Source: BOKV01 sp041987205 | GTDB lineage: Bacteria > Pseudomonadota > Alphaproteobacteria > Rhizobiales > Rhizobiaceae | Assembly (NCBI GenBank): GCA_041987205.1 | Contig: JBHIWX010000020.1 | Span: 1 to 52,207, forward strand | Reading direction: 5' to 3' | Length of the DNA stretch: 52,207 nucleotides | Shown here: positions 34,349 through 42,983 of the stretch, piece after piece | Position numbering within the stretch: the stretch's first letter is position 1 | How the letters are laid out: every line of letters begins with the position of its first letter | Program-made: the position numbers and the translations under genes | The notes under the pieces: generated by a model | Seen by the model: only the letters and a program-made list of their open reading frames with translations | Told to the model about the DNA's origin: nothing | Database searches by the model: none

Positions 34349-34376
34349 ATTCCCAATGATGTGCTAAGCTTCCCGC

Positions 34377-35393
34377 ATGGGAATCAAGGCATTCATCGCG
34401 GGCTGTTCGGGCCTGTCACTGTCGCAGGACGAGATCGCGTTCTTCCGCGAGCAGCAGCCCTGGGGCTTCATCCTCTTTGCCCGCAACATCGACCATCCCG
34501 AACAGGTCCGCGCGCTGACGCAGGGACTGCGTGACGCGGTCGGTCGGCACGCGCCGATCCTGATCGATCAGGAGGGCGGGCGTGTCCAGCGCCTGCGACC
34601 GCCGCACTGGCGCAGCTACCCGCCCGGCCGGCTGCTCGGCGACATTCATGCGCGCGACCCTGAAAAGGGCCTGCGTGCAACATGGCTGCAATCGCGCCTG
34701 ATCGCCTTCGAACTCGCCGCGCTCGGCATCGATGTCGATTGCCTGCCGGTGCTCGACGTCCCGATCCCGGACGCGCACGACGTGATCGGCGACCGAGCCT
34801 ATTCCTTCCACCCTTATGAAGTGTCGCTGATGGGACGCGCCGCCTGCGAGGGGCTGATGGCCGGTGGTGTCCTGCCTGTCATCAAGCATATTCCCGGCCA
34901 TGGTCGCGCCTTTGCCGACAGCCACAAGGAACTGCCGGTCGTCGACACCCATCCCGCCGTGCTCGGCTGCACTGATTTCTATCCCTTCATGCAGCTTGCC
35001 GACATGCCGATGGCGATGACCGCCCATGTCGTCTATTCCGGCTTCGATCCCGATAATCCGGCCACGCTTTCGCCCAGAATGATCGGTGAGATCATGCGCG
35101 GCTGGCTCGGATTCGACGGATTGCTGATGAGCGATGATCTGTCCATGCAGGCGCTTTCTGGGGATTTCTCCCGGCGTACCGAATCTGCCTTTGCAGCCGG
35201 CTGCGATGTCGTGCTTCATTGCAATGGATCGATGGCGGAGATGGAGGCGGTCGCGGCGGCCAGCCCCATGCTCGACGGCGATGCGGCGCGCCGCGCTCGC
35301 CTGGCGCTCGAACGCCTGTCTCCTCCCGACGCAAGCGACGAAGACGCGGCTCTGGCCGAATTCGAGGCGCTGACCGCAGCCGTCATGGCGTGA
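34377..35393 (+). CDS. nagZ: beta-N-acetylhexosaminidase NagZ
   Basis: A 338-residue glycoside hydrolase family 3 enzyme that removes N-acetylglucosamine from anhydromuropeptides in cell-wall recycling (cytoplasm). Motifs: IDQEGGRVQRL, the catalytic loop KHIPGHGRA followed by DSHKELP, and the nucleophile Asp in LMSDDLSMQAL. Length is usual for the family. No clear ribosome site is seen before ATG 34377; a hairpin cluster and terminator precede it, so it probably has its own promoter. It is followed by scpA. Confidence 0.94.
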   Translation: MGIKAFIAGCSGLSLSQDEIAFFREQQPWGFILFARNIDHPEQVRALTQGLRDAVGRHAPILIDQEGGRVQRLRPPHWRSYPPGRLLGDIHARDPEKGLRATWLQSRLIAFELAALGIDVDCLPVLDVPIPDAHDVIGDRAYSFHPYEVSLMGRAACEGLMAGGVLPVIKHIPGHGRAFADSHKELPVVDTHPAVLGCTDFYPFMQLADMPMAMTAHVVYSGFDPDNPATLSPRMIGEIMRGWLGFDGLLMSDDLSMQALSGDFSRRTESAFAAGCDVVLHCNGSMAEMEAVAAASPMLDGDAARRARLALERLSPPDASDEDAALAEFEALTAAVMA

Positions 35394-35515
35394 GGCGGCA
35401 GGGCCGCGAAGCGGTCGCGTGACGCGAATCGGTTAGGATGAACAACCGCCGGTCGACGGGATGGCGCGATGCAATCCCTTTTTGGCCGGCATGCGAACAC
35501 CACGAGCGGGACAGC

Positions 35516-36451
35516 GTGAACACAGGCAAGGCTGGACAGAAGGGCGAAGAGCCCGAAAACGGCGCCCCGGCGGAGGCGGCGCAGGATGCCGCCTGGGAAG
35601 CCGTGTCCGAGCGTACGCTTGGCAATGTTCCGGTTCAGGGTAGCCTGCTGGAGGGCGCCACCGAACGCGCGGTGACCGATCCGACGCTCACCGTCGATGT
35701 CGACGGGTTCGAGGGGCCGCTCGACCTGTTGCTCGAGCTGGCGCGCCGCCAGAAGGTCGATCTGGCGAAGATCTCCATTCTTGCGCTCGCCAACCAGTAT
35801 CTCGAATTCATCGAGGAAGTGCGCAAGCTGCGCATCGAGGTTGCCGCCGACTATCTGGTGATGGCAGCCTGGCTCGCCTACCTCAAATCGCGCCTGCTGC
35901 TGCCAGTCGTCGACGAGGCCGGCGAGGAGCCGAGCGGCGAGGAAATGGCCGCGCTGCTCGCCTTCCGCCTGCAGCGCCTCGAGGCCATGCGCGAGGCCGG
36001 GCTGCGGCTGATCAACCGCAATCGCCTCGGTCGCGACTTCTTCCCGCGCGGCATGACCGAGCCGATGAATGTCGAGGTCCGGCCGGAATATTCAGCCGAC
36101 ATGTACGATCTCCTGACCGCCTATGCCTCGCTTCGTCAGCGCAATGCCGTCAGCCAGGTCACGATTGCACGGCGGCAGGTCTGGTCGCTGCAGGAAGCGC
36201 GCGACATCCTCACCCGCTTCATCGGCGGGCTGAAGGACTGGACGCCGCTCGACACCTTCCTGCTCGACTATCTGCCAGACCCGAAAATGCGCGTTACCGC
36301 ACTCGCCAGTTCCTTTGCCGCGAGCCTTGAAATGGCGCGCGAGGGGCTCGTATCCATCCGTCAGGAAAAAGCGTTCGCGCCGATCTATGTCCGTGCGGGC
36401 GGCAAGTCCGCCGCGCCGCGCGCGAACGCACCGCACATCAGTCAGCAATGA
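35516..36451 (+). CDS. scpA: segregation and condensation protein A
   Basis: A kleisin-family subunit of the SMC-ScpAB condensin complex, 311 residues from GTG 35516. VDVDGFEGPLDLLLELARRQKVDLAKI (split here as the signature VDGFEGPLDLLL and following helix) marks the N-terminal SMC-binding part, and the C-terminal winged-helix region follows. GCGGG lies five bases before the GTG; ATG 35438 would add 26 residues not typical of the family and has no usable site. Its stop overlaps the scpB start (ATGA). Together they compact and segregate the chromosome. Confidence 0.92.
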   Translation: MNTGKAGQKGEEPENGAPAEAAQDAAWEAVSERTLGNVPVQGSLLEGATERAVTDPTLTVDVDGFEGPLDLLLELARRQKVDLAKISILALANQYLEFIEEVRKLRIEVAADYLVMAAWLAYLKSRLLLPVVDEAGEEPSGEEMAALLAFRLQRLEAMREAGLRLINRNRLGRDFFPRGMTEPMNVEVRPEYSADMYDLLTAYASLRQRNAVSQVTIARRQVWSLQEARDILTRFIGGLKDWTPLDTFLLDYLPDPKMRVTALASSFAASLEMAREGLVSIRQEKAFAPIYVRAGGKSAAPRANAPHISQQ

Positions 36452-37254
36452 GCAAAACCGGGACAGGAGCCATGGCCGAAACAGGAAACGCCCAGATTTT
36501 GCCGTTCAACCCGCAGGGCAGGGACGAGGACGCGCCCGCGCCGGAAGCGATTGCCGGCGCAGGCGAGGAGCATGCCGGCGAGACGCCCGCGCAAATGCGC
36601 CAGGAATTGCGCATGGTCGAGGCGATCCTGTTCGCCACGGCCGAGCCCGTGCCCGAAAAGGTGCTGGCCGAAAGGCTGGGCGAGAACGTCGAGATCGCCC
36701 CGCTGATGGAGGAACTGGGGAAACTCTATGCCGGGCGCGGCGTCAACCTGGTCCGGATCGGCAACAACTGGGCCTTCCGTACTGCCGACGACCTTGGCTT
36801 CCTGCTGCACAAGGAGGCGATCGAGCCGAGGCGGCTCAGCCGCGCCGCGCTCGAGGTGATGGCGACCATCGCCTATCACCAGCCCGTCACGCGCGCCGAG
36901 GTCGAGGAAATCCGCGGCGTGGCGACCTCCAAGGGCACGCTCGACGTGCTGCTGGAAACCGGCTGGGTGCGCATGCGCGGCCGCCGCCGCACGCCGGGCC
37001 GGCCGGTCACCTATGGCACGACGGATGCGTTTCTCGACCAGTTCGGTCTGGAGGAACTGAAGGACCTGCCGGGCCTCGACGAACTGAAGGGTGCCGGCCT
37101 GCTGCAGTCGCAGCTTCCGCCCGGCTTCCGCGTGCCGATGCCCGACGATGCCGCCGAACTGACCGCCGATGAGGACCCGTTTTCGCCCGACGATCTGGAG
37201 GAACTGGGCCTGCTGCCGCCGCGCGACAGCGAGGACGCCGACCGGGACGATTAA
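36448..37254 (+). CDS. scpB: segregation and condensation protein B
   Basis: A 268-residue ScpB, the two-winged-helix partner of ScpA in the condensin complex. The conserved core (EAILFATAEPV to TSKGTLDVLLETGWV, TYGTTDAFLDQFGL) runs from about residue 55 to 210, with an acidic C-terminal extension. ATG 36448 overlaps the scpA stop by four bases, so translation is coupled; ATG 36472 is an alternative but its AGGAG is too close. Confidence 0.93.
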   Translation: MSKTGTGAMAETGNAQILPFNPQGRDEDAPAPEAIAGAGEEHAGETPAQMRQELRMVEAILFATAEPVPEKVLAERLGENVEIAPLMEELGKLYAGRGVNLVRIGNNWAFRTADDLGFLLHKEAIEPRRLSRAALEVMATIAYHQPVTRAEVEEIRGVATSKGTLDVLLETGWVRMRGRRRTPGRPVTYGTTDAFLDQFGLEELKDLPGLDELKGAGLLQSQLPPGFRVPMPDDAAELTADEDPFSPDDLEELGLLPPRDSEDADRDD

Positions 37255-37308
37255 GCCTGCGCGGGGAAGGGGACTGACATTCTCCTTTTTATTGCCTAAA
37301 GACGGGCC

Positions 37309-38556
37309 ATGAACTTCAAGGCGGATCCGTCCCCGAAACACGAAAACGCGTCCGAGCCTCAGGCCGGGCAGCGGCCCGAGGCGCAACCCGTGTTGCAGCC
37401 CGATCAGGCACCGCCGGCCGGGCAGGCCGAACGGCGCCGGCAGCGGCGCGACTGGGGCACCCGCAACACGGCGGGCGTCGCCATCGCCTCGTCCATGCTG
37501 ATCGAGCGGGTAAGCCACGATTACGGCAAGGGGCCGGTGCTCGACGACGTCACGGTCGCGGTCGAACCTGGGCAGGTGCTGTGCCTGCTCGGTCCGTCGG
37601 GCTCCGGCAAGACGACCCTGCTTAGGATCGCCGCCGGCATCGACCGGCCGGTTTCCGGCACGGTCTGGATCGACGGCAAGGTCGTCGCCGGCAATGGCGT
37701 CTTCGTCCCGCCCGAAAAGCGTGGTGTCGGGCTGGTCTTTCAGGACTACGCGCTGTTTCCCCATCTGACCATCGAGCAGAATGTGCGTTTTGGCCTGACC
37801 GGCGTAGAGCGCAGCCAGGCCGGCGAACAGGCCCTCCGCATGCTGTCGCGCGTCGGCATGGAGGATTACGCGGCGAACTATCCCCATCAGCTTTCCGGCG
37901 GCGAGCAGCAGCGCGTGGCGCTCGCCCGCGCGCTCGCGCCGCGACCCGGCATCCTGCTGATGGACGAGCCGTTCTCGGGCCTCGATTCCCGCCTGCGCGA
38001 TTCCGTGCGCGAGGGCACGCTCGGCCTGCTGCGCGAGACCCGCGCCACCACCATCATCGTGACCCATGATCCGGAAGAGGCGCTGCGCGTCGGCGACCGT
38101 ATCGCGCTGGTGCGCGACGGCCGTCTCGTCCAGCACGGCACCGGCGAGGAACTGTTCTACAAGCCGGCCGACCTGTTCACCGCCGCCTTCTTCACCGAGC
38201 TCAACCAGTTCGCCGCGCGCGTCCGTGCCGGCACGGTCGAAACCCCGCTCGGAAAGTTCGCGGCGCCCGGCCTTGCCGACGGCACCTCGGTGACCGTGTG
38301 CGTGCGCCTGCCGGACGTCGTGGTCGAGCCGAATTCGGCCAATTCGACCAATGCAGGTGGAACGAGCAAGGGGCTTGCCGGGCGCATCGTCGCGCGCCGC
38401 TTCGTCGGCATCGCCGAGCTGCTGGAACTCTATGTCGAGGGCTATGAGGAGCCGATCCGCGCCCGCGCCCGCGCCGGAACGTTGCCCGAGGGCCTTACCG
38501 AGGTGCGTGTGCGCGTCGGCGAGGGCGCCGAGATGGTGTTTCCGGATCATGCGTGA
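37309..38556 (+). CDS. ABC transporter ATP-binding protein, FbpC/PotA-like, with N-terminal extension
   Basis: A 415-residue importer-type ATPase. Walker A GPSGSGKTT is at 95-103, the signature LSGGEQQR near 196, Walker B LLMDEPF follows, then H-loop THD, and a TOBE-like C-terminal region after about residue 300. It is nearest to FbpC-like (ferric/sulfate/spermidine) ATPases. The first 60 residues are Pro/Gln/Arg-rich and unusual; ATG 37498 would remove them, but it has no ribosome site, while ATG 37309 has ACGGG. No permease or binding protein is adjacent, so it is an orphan ATPase between scpB and tatA. Confidence 0.85.
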   Translation: MNFKADPSPKHENASEPQAGQRPEAQPVLQPDQAPPAGQAERRRQRRDWGTRNTAGVAIASSMLIERVSHDYGKGPVLDDVTVAVEPGQVLCLLGPSGSGKTTLLRIAAGIDRPVSGTVWIDGKVVAGNGVFVPPEKRGVGLVFQDYALFPHLTIEQNVRFGLTGVERSQAGEQALRMLSRVGMEDYAANYPHQLSGGEQQRVALARALAPRPGILLMDEPFSGLDSRLRDSVREGTLGLLRETRATTIIVTHDPEEALRVGDRIALVRDGRLVQHGTGEELFYKPADLFTAAFFTELNQFAARVRAGTVETPLGKFAAPGLADGTSVTVCVRLPDVVVEPNSANSTNAGGTSKGLAGRIVARRFVGIAELLELYVEGYEEPIRARARAGTLPEGLTEVRVRVGEGAEMVFPDHA

Positions 38557-38592
38557 CGTGCAGGATTGACGGGGCAGACTGACATGCCCCGG

Positions 38593-38621
38593 GTGAAATG
38601 CCGGCATGGGCGCCCTATATG
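38593..38621 (+). promoter_or_regulatory. possible promoter of the tatABC operon
   Basis: GTGAAA (38593-38598) and TATATG (38616-38621) are 17 bases apart, each four of six to consensus. It lies 145 bases before tatA in a 209-base gap that also has a GGGGCA/TGCCCC hairpin at 38571-38590. Confidence 0.35.
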
Positions 38622-38765
38622 TCCGCGTAACAATAAACCGAAGTAAGGTAAGGCAATTCTTGCGGTCGGCACCTGTGCCGGTCTAAGGTGCCGCCGAAAC
38701 GGGAGACGGCCGGGGAATGGCCGTCGGGCAAATCCCCAAAGGTTTAAGACCCCCAGGAGTTTGAC

Positions 38766-38984
38766 ATGGGACAGATAGGTATCTGGCAGATCGTGATCGT
38801 CGCAGTGGTCGTCGTTCTGCTGTTCGGACGCGGCAAGATTTCCGAACTGATGGGCGATGTCGCCAAAGGCATCAATTCGTTCAAGAAGGGCCTGAACGAC
38901 GACGACACCAAGACCGCCAAGACCATCGACCAGAAGCCCTCCGAGACGGTTTCCCAGACCAAGGACCAGTCGACCACCGGCTGA
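38766..38984 (+). CDS. tatA: Sec-independent translocase subunit TatA
   Basis: A 72-residue TatA: N-terminal transmembrane helix (about 5-22), the FGRGKISELMGDVAKGI hinge/amphipathic helix, and a short polar tail. TatA forms the pore of the twin-arginine translocase for folded proteins. AGGAG lies seven bases before ATG 38766. It is the first of tatABC. Confidence 0.95.
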   Translation: MGQIGIWQIVIVAVVVVLLFGRGKISELMGDVAKGINSFKKGLNDDDTKTAKTIDQKPSETVSQTKDQSTTG

Positions 38985-39074
38985 ACCCTGCTTTCGGCGC
39001 GGGTCGCGCCGTTCGCGTTCCTTCCGGCCGCGCCCTGAGCCTGCGGCCGGTTCCATTTGTGAGGCCGAGGCCCG

Positions 39075-39704
39075 GTGTTCGACATTGGCTGGACAGAATT
39101 GGTGGTGGTTGCCTGCGTGGCGATCCTTGTGGTTGGCCCCAAGGACCTTCCCGGCATGCTGCGCACCTTCGGCAAGACCGTTGGCAGTCTGCGGCGCATG
39201 GCCGGCGATTTCCAGCGCCAGTTCAACGATGCGCTGAAGGACGCCGAGCAGAGCGCCGGACTGGATGAGGTCAAGAAGGCGACGTCCTTCAAGCCGCTTG
39301 AAGACGCCCGCAAATCCGCCGAATCCTTCCAGAATTCGGTGAAGAAATCCGTCGGCGAACTGGAAAACGACCTCAACCCAACGAGCGACCCTGCGCCCGC
39401 CGAATCCGCCGAGGCGGTAGCGATGCCGCCGGCCAAGACCGGTCCGGTGAAGAAGACCCAATCCAGCCAGACGTCGACCAAGCAGACTTCAGCGAAGCAA
39501 TCTGCGTCGAAGCCGGCCGCAGCGAAGAAGCCGGCTGCAAAGGCACCGGCGAAAGCTGCACCCAAGGCTGCTGCCAGGCCCGCGCCCAAAGCTGCGTCGA
39601 AGCCTGCTGCGAAGCCCGCCGCCAAACCCGCTGCGAAAAAGACGGTGACGACGAAGGCGGCCGAGAAGAAGACCGGCGGCCCGAAAGCCGGCGCGAAGGG
39701 GTGA
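39075..39704 (+). CDS. tatB: Sec-independent translocase subunit TatB
   Basis: A 209-residue TatB, starting at GTG 39075 with GAGGCCGAGG upstream. The N-terminal helix, the conserved Gly-Pro-Lys-Asp-Leu-Pro hinge (about 21-26) and amphipathic helix are standard; the long C-terminal tail from about residue 120 is made of Ala-Lys-Pro repeats (AAKPAAKPAAK) and is longer than in enteric bacteria. TatB with TatC recognises twin-arginine signals. Confidence 0.95.
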   Translation: MFDIGWTELVVVACVAILVVGPKDLPGMLRTFGKTVGSLRRMAGDFQRQFNDALKDAEQSAGLDEVKKATSFKPLEDARKSAESFQNSVKKSVGELENDLNPTSDPAPAESAEAVAMPPAKTGPVKKTQSSQTSTKQTSAKQSASKPAAAKKPAAKAPAKAAPKAAARPAPKAASKPAAKPAAKPAAKKTVTTKAAEKKTGGPKAGAKG

Positions 39705-39708
39705 GGCG

Positions 39709-40533
39709 ATGAGCAAGGACGATATCGACGCATCGAGCGCGCCGCTCATCGAACATCTGATCGAACTGCGCCAGCGTCTGTTCTACGCGGTGCTCGCCGT
39801 CTTCGTCTTCTTCATCGGAAGCTTCATCTTCGCCGACCAGATCTTCAACCTGCTGGTCGTGCCCTATGAGCGCGCCGCCGGCGAGAACGCCAATCTGCGC
39901 CTGATCTTCACCGCGCCGCAGGAATATTTCTTCGTCCAGATCAAGATCGCCTTTTTCGGCGCGCTGTTCATCGCCTTCCCGGTGATCGCGACGCAGGTTT
40001 ACCGTTTCGTGGCGCCGGGGCTCTACCGCAACGAGCGCCAGGCCTTCCTGCCGTTCCTGATCGCCACGCCGATCCTGTTCTTCCTCGGCGCCTGCCTGGT
40101 CTATTTCCTGATCATGCCGCTGGCGATGAACTTCTTCCTGTCGATGCAGCAGACGGGCGGCGAGGGCAAGGCGGCGATCGAATTGCTGCCGCGCGTTAGC
40201 GAATATCTTGGCCTGATCATGACGCTGATCTTCGCGTTCGGCATCATGTTCCAGCTTCCGGTGATCATCACCCTGCTGTCCAAGGCCGATCTGATCAGCG
40301 CCGCTACGCTGTCCTCGAAGCGCAAATATGCGGTCGTGCTCGCCTTCATCGCCGCCGCCGTCCTCACCCCGCCCGATCCGGTAAGCCAGATCGGCCTTGC
40401 GGTTCCGACTCTCCTCCTCTACGAAATCTCCATTCTTTCGGCCAAGCGCATCGAGAAGAAGCGCAGGGAGGCTGAAGCGGCGAGCGAGGACGAGGATAGC
40501 GAGGCGGAGACCTCGGACACCGCCGCTTCCTGA
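39709..40533 (+). CDS. tatC: Sec-independent translocase subunit TatC
   Basis: A 274-residue six-helix TatC. The N-terminal HLIELRQRL motif, the FxxP-containing loops and the multi-pass pattern are clear, with an acidic cytoplasmic C-terminus rich in Glu. It binds the twin-arginine signal together with TatB. ATG 39709 follows GTGAGGCG; it starts four bases after the tatB stop. serS begins 58 bases downstream. Confidence 0.96.
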   Translation: MSKDDIDASSAPLIEHLIELRQRLFYAVLAVFVFFIGSFIFADQIFNLLVVPYERAAGENANLRLIFTAPQEYFFVQIKIAFFGALFIAFPVIATQVYRFVAPGLYRNERQAFLPFLIATPILFFLGACLVYFLIMPLAMNFFLSMQQTGGEGKAAIELLPRVSEYLGLIMTLIFAFGIMFQLPVIITLLSKADLISAATLSSKRKYAVVLAFIAAAVLTPPDPVSQIGLAVPTLLLYEISILSAKRIEKKRREAEAASEDEDSEAETSDTAAS

Positions 40534-40591
40534 CCTTTCGGCCTTACGCAGCGCTGGCAGGCTTAAACGCTCCGCAACGGAACGGTTCTTC

Positions 40592-42046
40592 ATGTTCGAC
40601 ATCAAGATGATTCGCGAAAACCCCGAAGCCTTCGACGAGGGTTTGAAACGGCGCGGCGTCGAGCCGCTGGCCGCCGAACTGGTCGCGCTCGACGAGGCGC
40701 GCCGCACCCATGTCGCGAAGCTGCAGGACGCGCAGGCGCGCCGCAACGCCGCTTCGAAGGAAATCGGCAAGGCGATGGGCGCCGGCGATACGCAGACCGC
40801 CGAGAAGCTGAAGGCCGAAGTCGCCGAGCTGAAGGAATTCGTCCAGATGGGCGAGGCGAGGGAGCGCGAACTGAACGAGGCGCTGACGAAGGCGCTGGAA
40901 GTGATCCCCAACCTGCCGCTCGACGACGTGCCGGTCGGCGTCGACGAGGAAGGCAATGTCGAATATCGCCGTCATGGCGAAAAGCCCGCCTTGGACTTCG
41001 AGCCGAAGGAGCATTACGAGATCGGCGAAAAGCTCGGCGGCATGGATTTCGAGGCTGCCGCCAAGCTCTCCGGCGCGCGCTTCGTGGTGCTGCGCAAGGA
41101 GATCGCCCGGCTCGAACGCGCCATCGGGCAGTTCATGCTCGATCTGCACACCGAGAACCATGGCTACATGGAGGTCCAGCCGCCGCTGCTGGTCAACGAC
41201 AGGACCATGTACGGCACCGGGCAGTTGCCGAAGTTTGCGGATGATCTGTTTCGAACTTCCAAGCAAACTGACTTAGAAGACATCAGAACTTGGCTTATAA
41301 ACACTAGGCGAGAACTTAGCCAAGAGCATGGTCCGATTTCTGGGATCGATGACGAAAAATGGGCAGAAATTGTAGCTCCAAGGGTTCTTCAGAATATTTT
41401 TGCCACTGACTTGGCGAAAGATGTGCAATCGACAAATTACTGGCTAATCCCTACTGCCGAAGTCCCGCTGACCAACCTTGTATCGGGTGAAATCCTCGAC
41501 GCGTCCGACCTGCCGCTGCGCATGACGGCGCTCACCCCATGCTTCCGCTCCGAGGCCGGTTCGGCCGGTCGCGACACCAAGGGCATGCTGCGCCAGCACC
41601 AGTTCAACAAGGTCGAATTGGTCTCCGTGACCGATGCCGATTCTTCGCTTGCCGAACTCGAGCGCATGCTCGGCTGCGCCGAGGAAGTGCTTAAGCGCCT
41701 CGGCCTGCATTACCGCGTCATGACGCTGTGCACGGGCGACATGGGCTTCGGTGCGAAAAAGACCTACGACATCGAGGTCTGGCTGCCGGGGCAGAACGCC
41801 TATCGCGAGATTTCGTCCTGCTCGGTGTGCGGCGATTTTCAGGCACGGCGCATGAACGCGCGCTACCGCACCGGCGAAGGCAAGGAAATCCGACACGTGC
41901 ACACGCTCAACGGTTCCGGCGTCGCCGTCGGCCGCGCGCTGATCGCGGTACTCGAGAACTATCAACAGGAAGACGGCTCGGTCGTCATACCCGATGCGCT
42001 CGTTCCCTATATGAACGGGCTCGAAAAAATCGAAATGAAGGGCTGA
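40592..42046 (+). CDS. serS: seryl-tRNA synthetase with an internal low-GC insertion
   Basis: A class IIa SerRS of 484 residues; bacterial SerRS usually has about 425. The N-terminal tRNA-binding coiled coil (about 25-105), motif 2 (PCFRSEAGSAGRDTKG) and motif 3 near the C-terminus are intact. The extra length is one in-frame block, about residues 223-283, between DDLFRT and WLIPTAEVPLTN. DNA from 41221 to 41460 has 107 G+C in 240 bases (45%), against 65% and 63% in the 60 bases on either side, and uses TTA, AGA, ATA, AGG and ACT codons rare elsewhere. The frame is unbroken, so the protein should still charge tRNA-Ser. The insertion site equals where eukaryotic cytosolic SerRS carries a small insert. 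Confidence 0.95.
   Translation: MFDIKMIRENPEAFDEGLKRRGVEPLAAELVALDEARRTHVAKLQDAQARRNAASKEIGKAMGAGDTQTAEKLKAEVAELKEFVQMGEARERELNEALTKALEVIPNLPLDDVPVGVDEEGNVEYRRHGEKPALDFEPKEHYEIGEKLGGMDFEAAAKLSGARFVVLRKEIARLERAIGQFMLDLHTENHGYMEVQPPLLVNDRTMYGTGQLPKFADDLFRTSKQTDLEDIRTWLINTRRELSQEHGPISGIDDEKWAEIVAPRVLQNIFATDLAKDVQSTNYWLIPTAEVPLTNLVSGEILDASDLPLRMTALTPCFRSEAGSAGRDTKGMLRQHQFNKVELVSVTDADSSLAELERMLGCAEEVLKRLGLHYRVMTLCTGDMGFGAKKTYDIEVWLPGQNAYREISSCSVCGDFQARRMNARYRTGEGKEIRHVHTLNGSGVAVGRALIAVLENYQQEDGSVVIPDALVPYMNGLEKIEMKG
41233..41460 (+). other. low-GC in-frame segment inside serS
   Basis: The compositional shift begins in the codons for KFADDLFRT and ends in those for LIPTAE, so conserved flanks are also recoded. 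This suggests that a piece of a foreign serS carrying the insert was recombined in, rather than a bare element landing in the gene. A 7-bp inverted repeat CTTGGCT/AGCCAAG lies at 41289-41324. No terminal repeats, target duplication or recognisable protein domain were seen in the inserted residues. Confidence 0.85.
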
Positions 42047-42047
42047 C

Positions 42048-42803
42048 ATGCGCATTCTGCTGACCAATGACGACGGCATCCACGCCGACGGACTTGCCGT
42101 GCTGGAGCGCATCGCGCGCACCTTCACCGACGATGTCTGGGTCGTCGCGCCCGAGACCGACCAGTCCGGCTTCGCGCATTCGCTGACGCTGAGCGAGCCG
42201 CTGCGCCTGCGCAAGATCGACCAGAAGCGCTTCGCCCTGAAGGGCACGCCGACCGATTGCGTGATCATGGGCGTGCGCGAACTGATGGACAGCCCGCCCG
42301 ACCTCGTCCTGTCGGGCGTGAATTCCGGCCAGAATGTCGGCGACGACATCACCTATTCCGGCACGGTGGCCGGTGCCATGGAAGGCGCGCTGCTCGGCAT
42401 TCCGTCGATCGCCCTGTCGCAGGCCTACAATTTCATGGACGGGCAGCGCACGCTGCACTGGGAGACGACCGAGCGCCATGCGCCCGCGATCGTCGAGAAG
42501 CTGATCGAAAAGCCGTTCCCGCACAAGACGCTGATCAATGTGAACTTCCCCAATTGCGAGCCCGAGGCCGTCGAGGGCATCCGCATCACCTCGCAGGGCG
42601 CGTTCACCCATGGCCTGTTCATGGAAATGCGCCGCGACGGGCGCGGCTTTCCCTATTACTGGCTGCGTTTCGGCCGCGACGAGCCGGAACAGCGCGAGGG
42701 CGCCGACATCCTCGCCATCCGCGAGCACTACATCTCGGTCACCCCGCTAAAGCTCGATCTGACGCATGAAGCCTTCGCCGAAGAACTGCGCACGCTTTTC
42801 TGA
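42048..42803 (+). CDS. surE: 5'/3'-nucleotidase SurE
   Basis: A 251-residue metal-dependent nucleotidase/phosphatase. The metal site NDDG is at residues 7-10, and SGVNSGQN and SGTVAGAMEG motifs follow. It dephosphorylates nucleoside monophosphates and is a stress-survival protein. ATG 42048 begins one base after the serS stop, with GAAGGG just before, so it is co-transcribed. pcm follows, the common surE-pcm pair. Confidence 0.95.
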   Translation: MRILLTNDDGIHADGLAVLERIARTFTDDVWVVAPETDQSGFAHSLTLSEPLRLRKIDQKRFALKGTPTDCVIMGVRELMDSPPDLVLSGVNSGQNVGDDITYSGTVAGAMEGALLGIPSIALSQAYNFMDGQRTLHWETTERHAPAIVEKLIEKPFPHKTLINVNFPNCEPEAVEGIRITSQGAFTHGLFMEMRRDGRGFPYYWLRFGRDEPEQREGADILAIREHYISVTPLKLDLTHEAFAEELRTLF

Positions 42804-42983
42804 GTTTGTGGGTCGTATGGAACTGACACCGCTCCCTGATCCATCCCCACAACGGGGCGGGGGACGCGCTAGCTTTTGCCGCGATGCCTCCTCCTTGTGC
42901 GGAGGCGGGCGAATTCAAGCCTTGCGCGAAACTGCAAGGCGAAGAAGAGCCGGTGGGGGTCTCATGTCTTACGGAACCTCCCG
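42804..42983 (+). repeat. intergenic region with short hairpins between surE and pcm
   Basis: 180 bases without a gene. Hairpins: CCCC-ACAA-CGGGG near 42845, GCCTCC/GGAGGC at about 42886-42906, and CCTTGC/GCAAGG at about 42920-42940. It resembles dispersed Rhizobiales intergenic repeats with CCCTCATCC-like text, but this was not verified. No T-run follows. Confidence 0.4.

Noticed and set aside
36442..38607. A 721-codon minus-strand open frame opposite scpB and the ABC ATPase
   Set aside because: Antisense of two well-recognised genes; no ribosome site or family text.
41221..41460. Intein in serS
   Set aside because: The extra block of about 60 residues is too short for an intein and lacks the N-terminal Cys/Ser and C-terminal His-Asn splice motifs.
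41221..41460. Insertion sequence or MITE in serS
   Set aside because: No terminal inverted repeats or target-site duplication were found, the frame is open, and the compositional shift extends into conserved serS codons.
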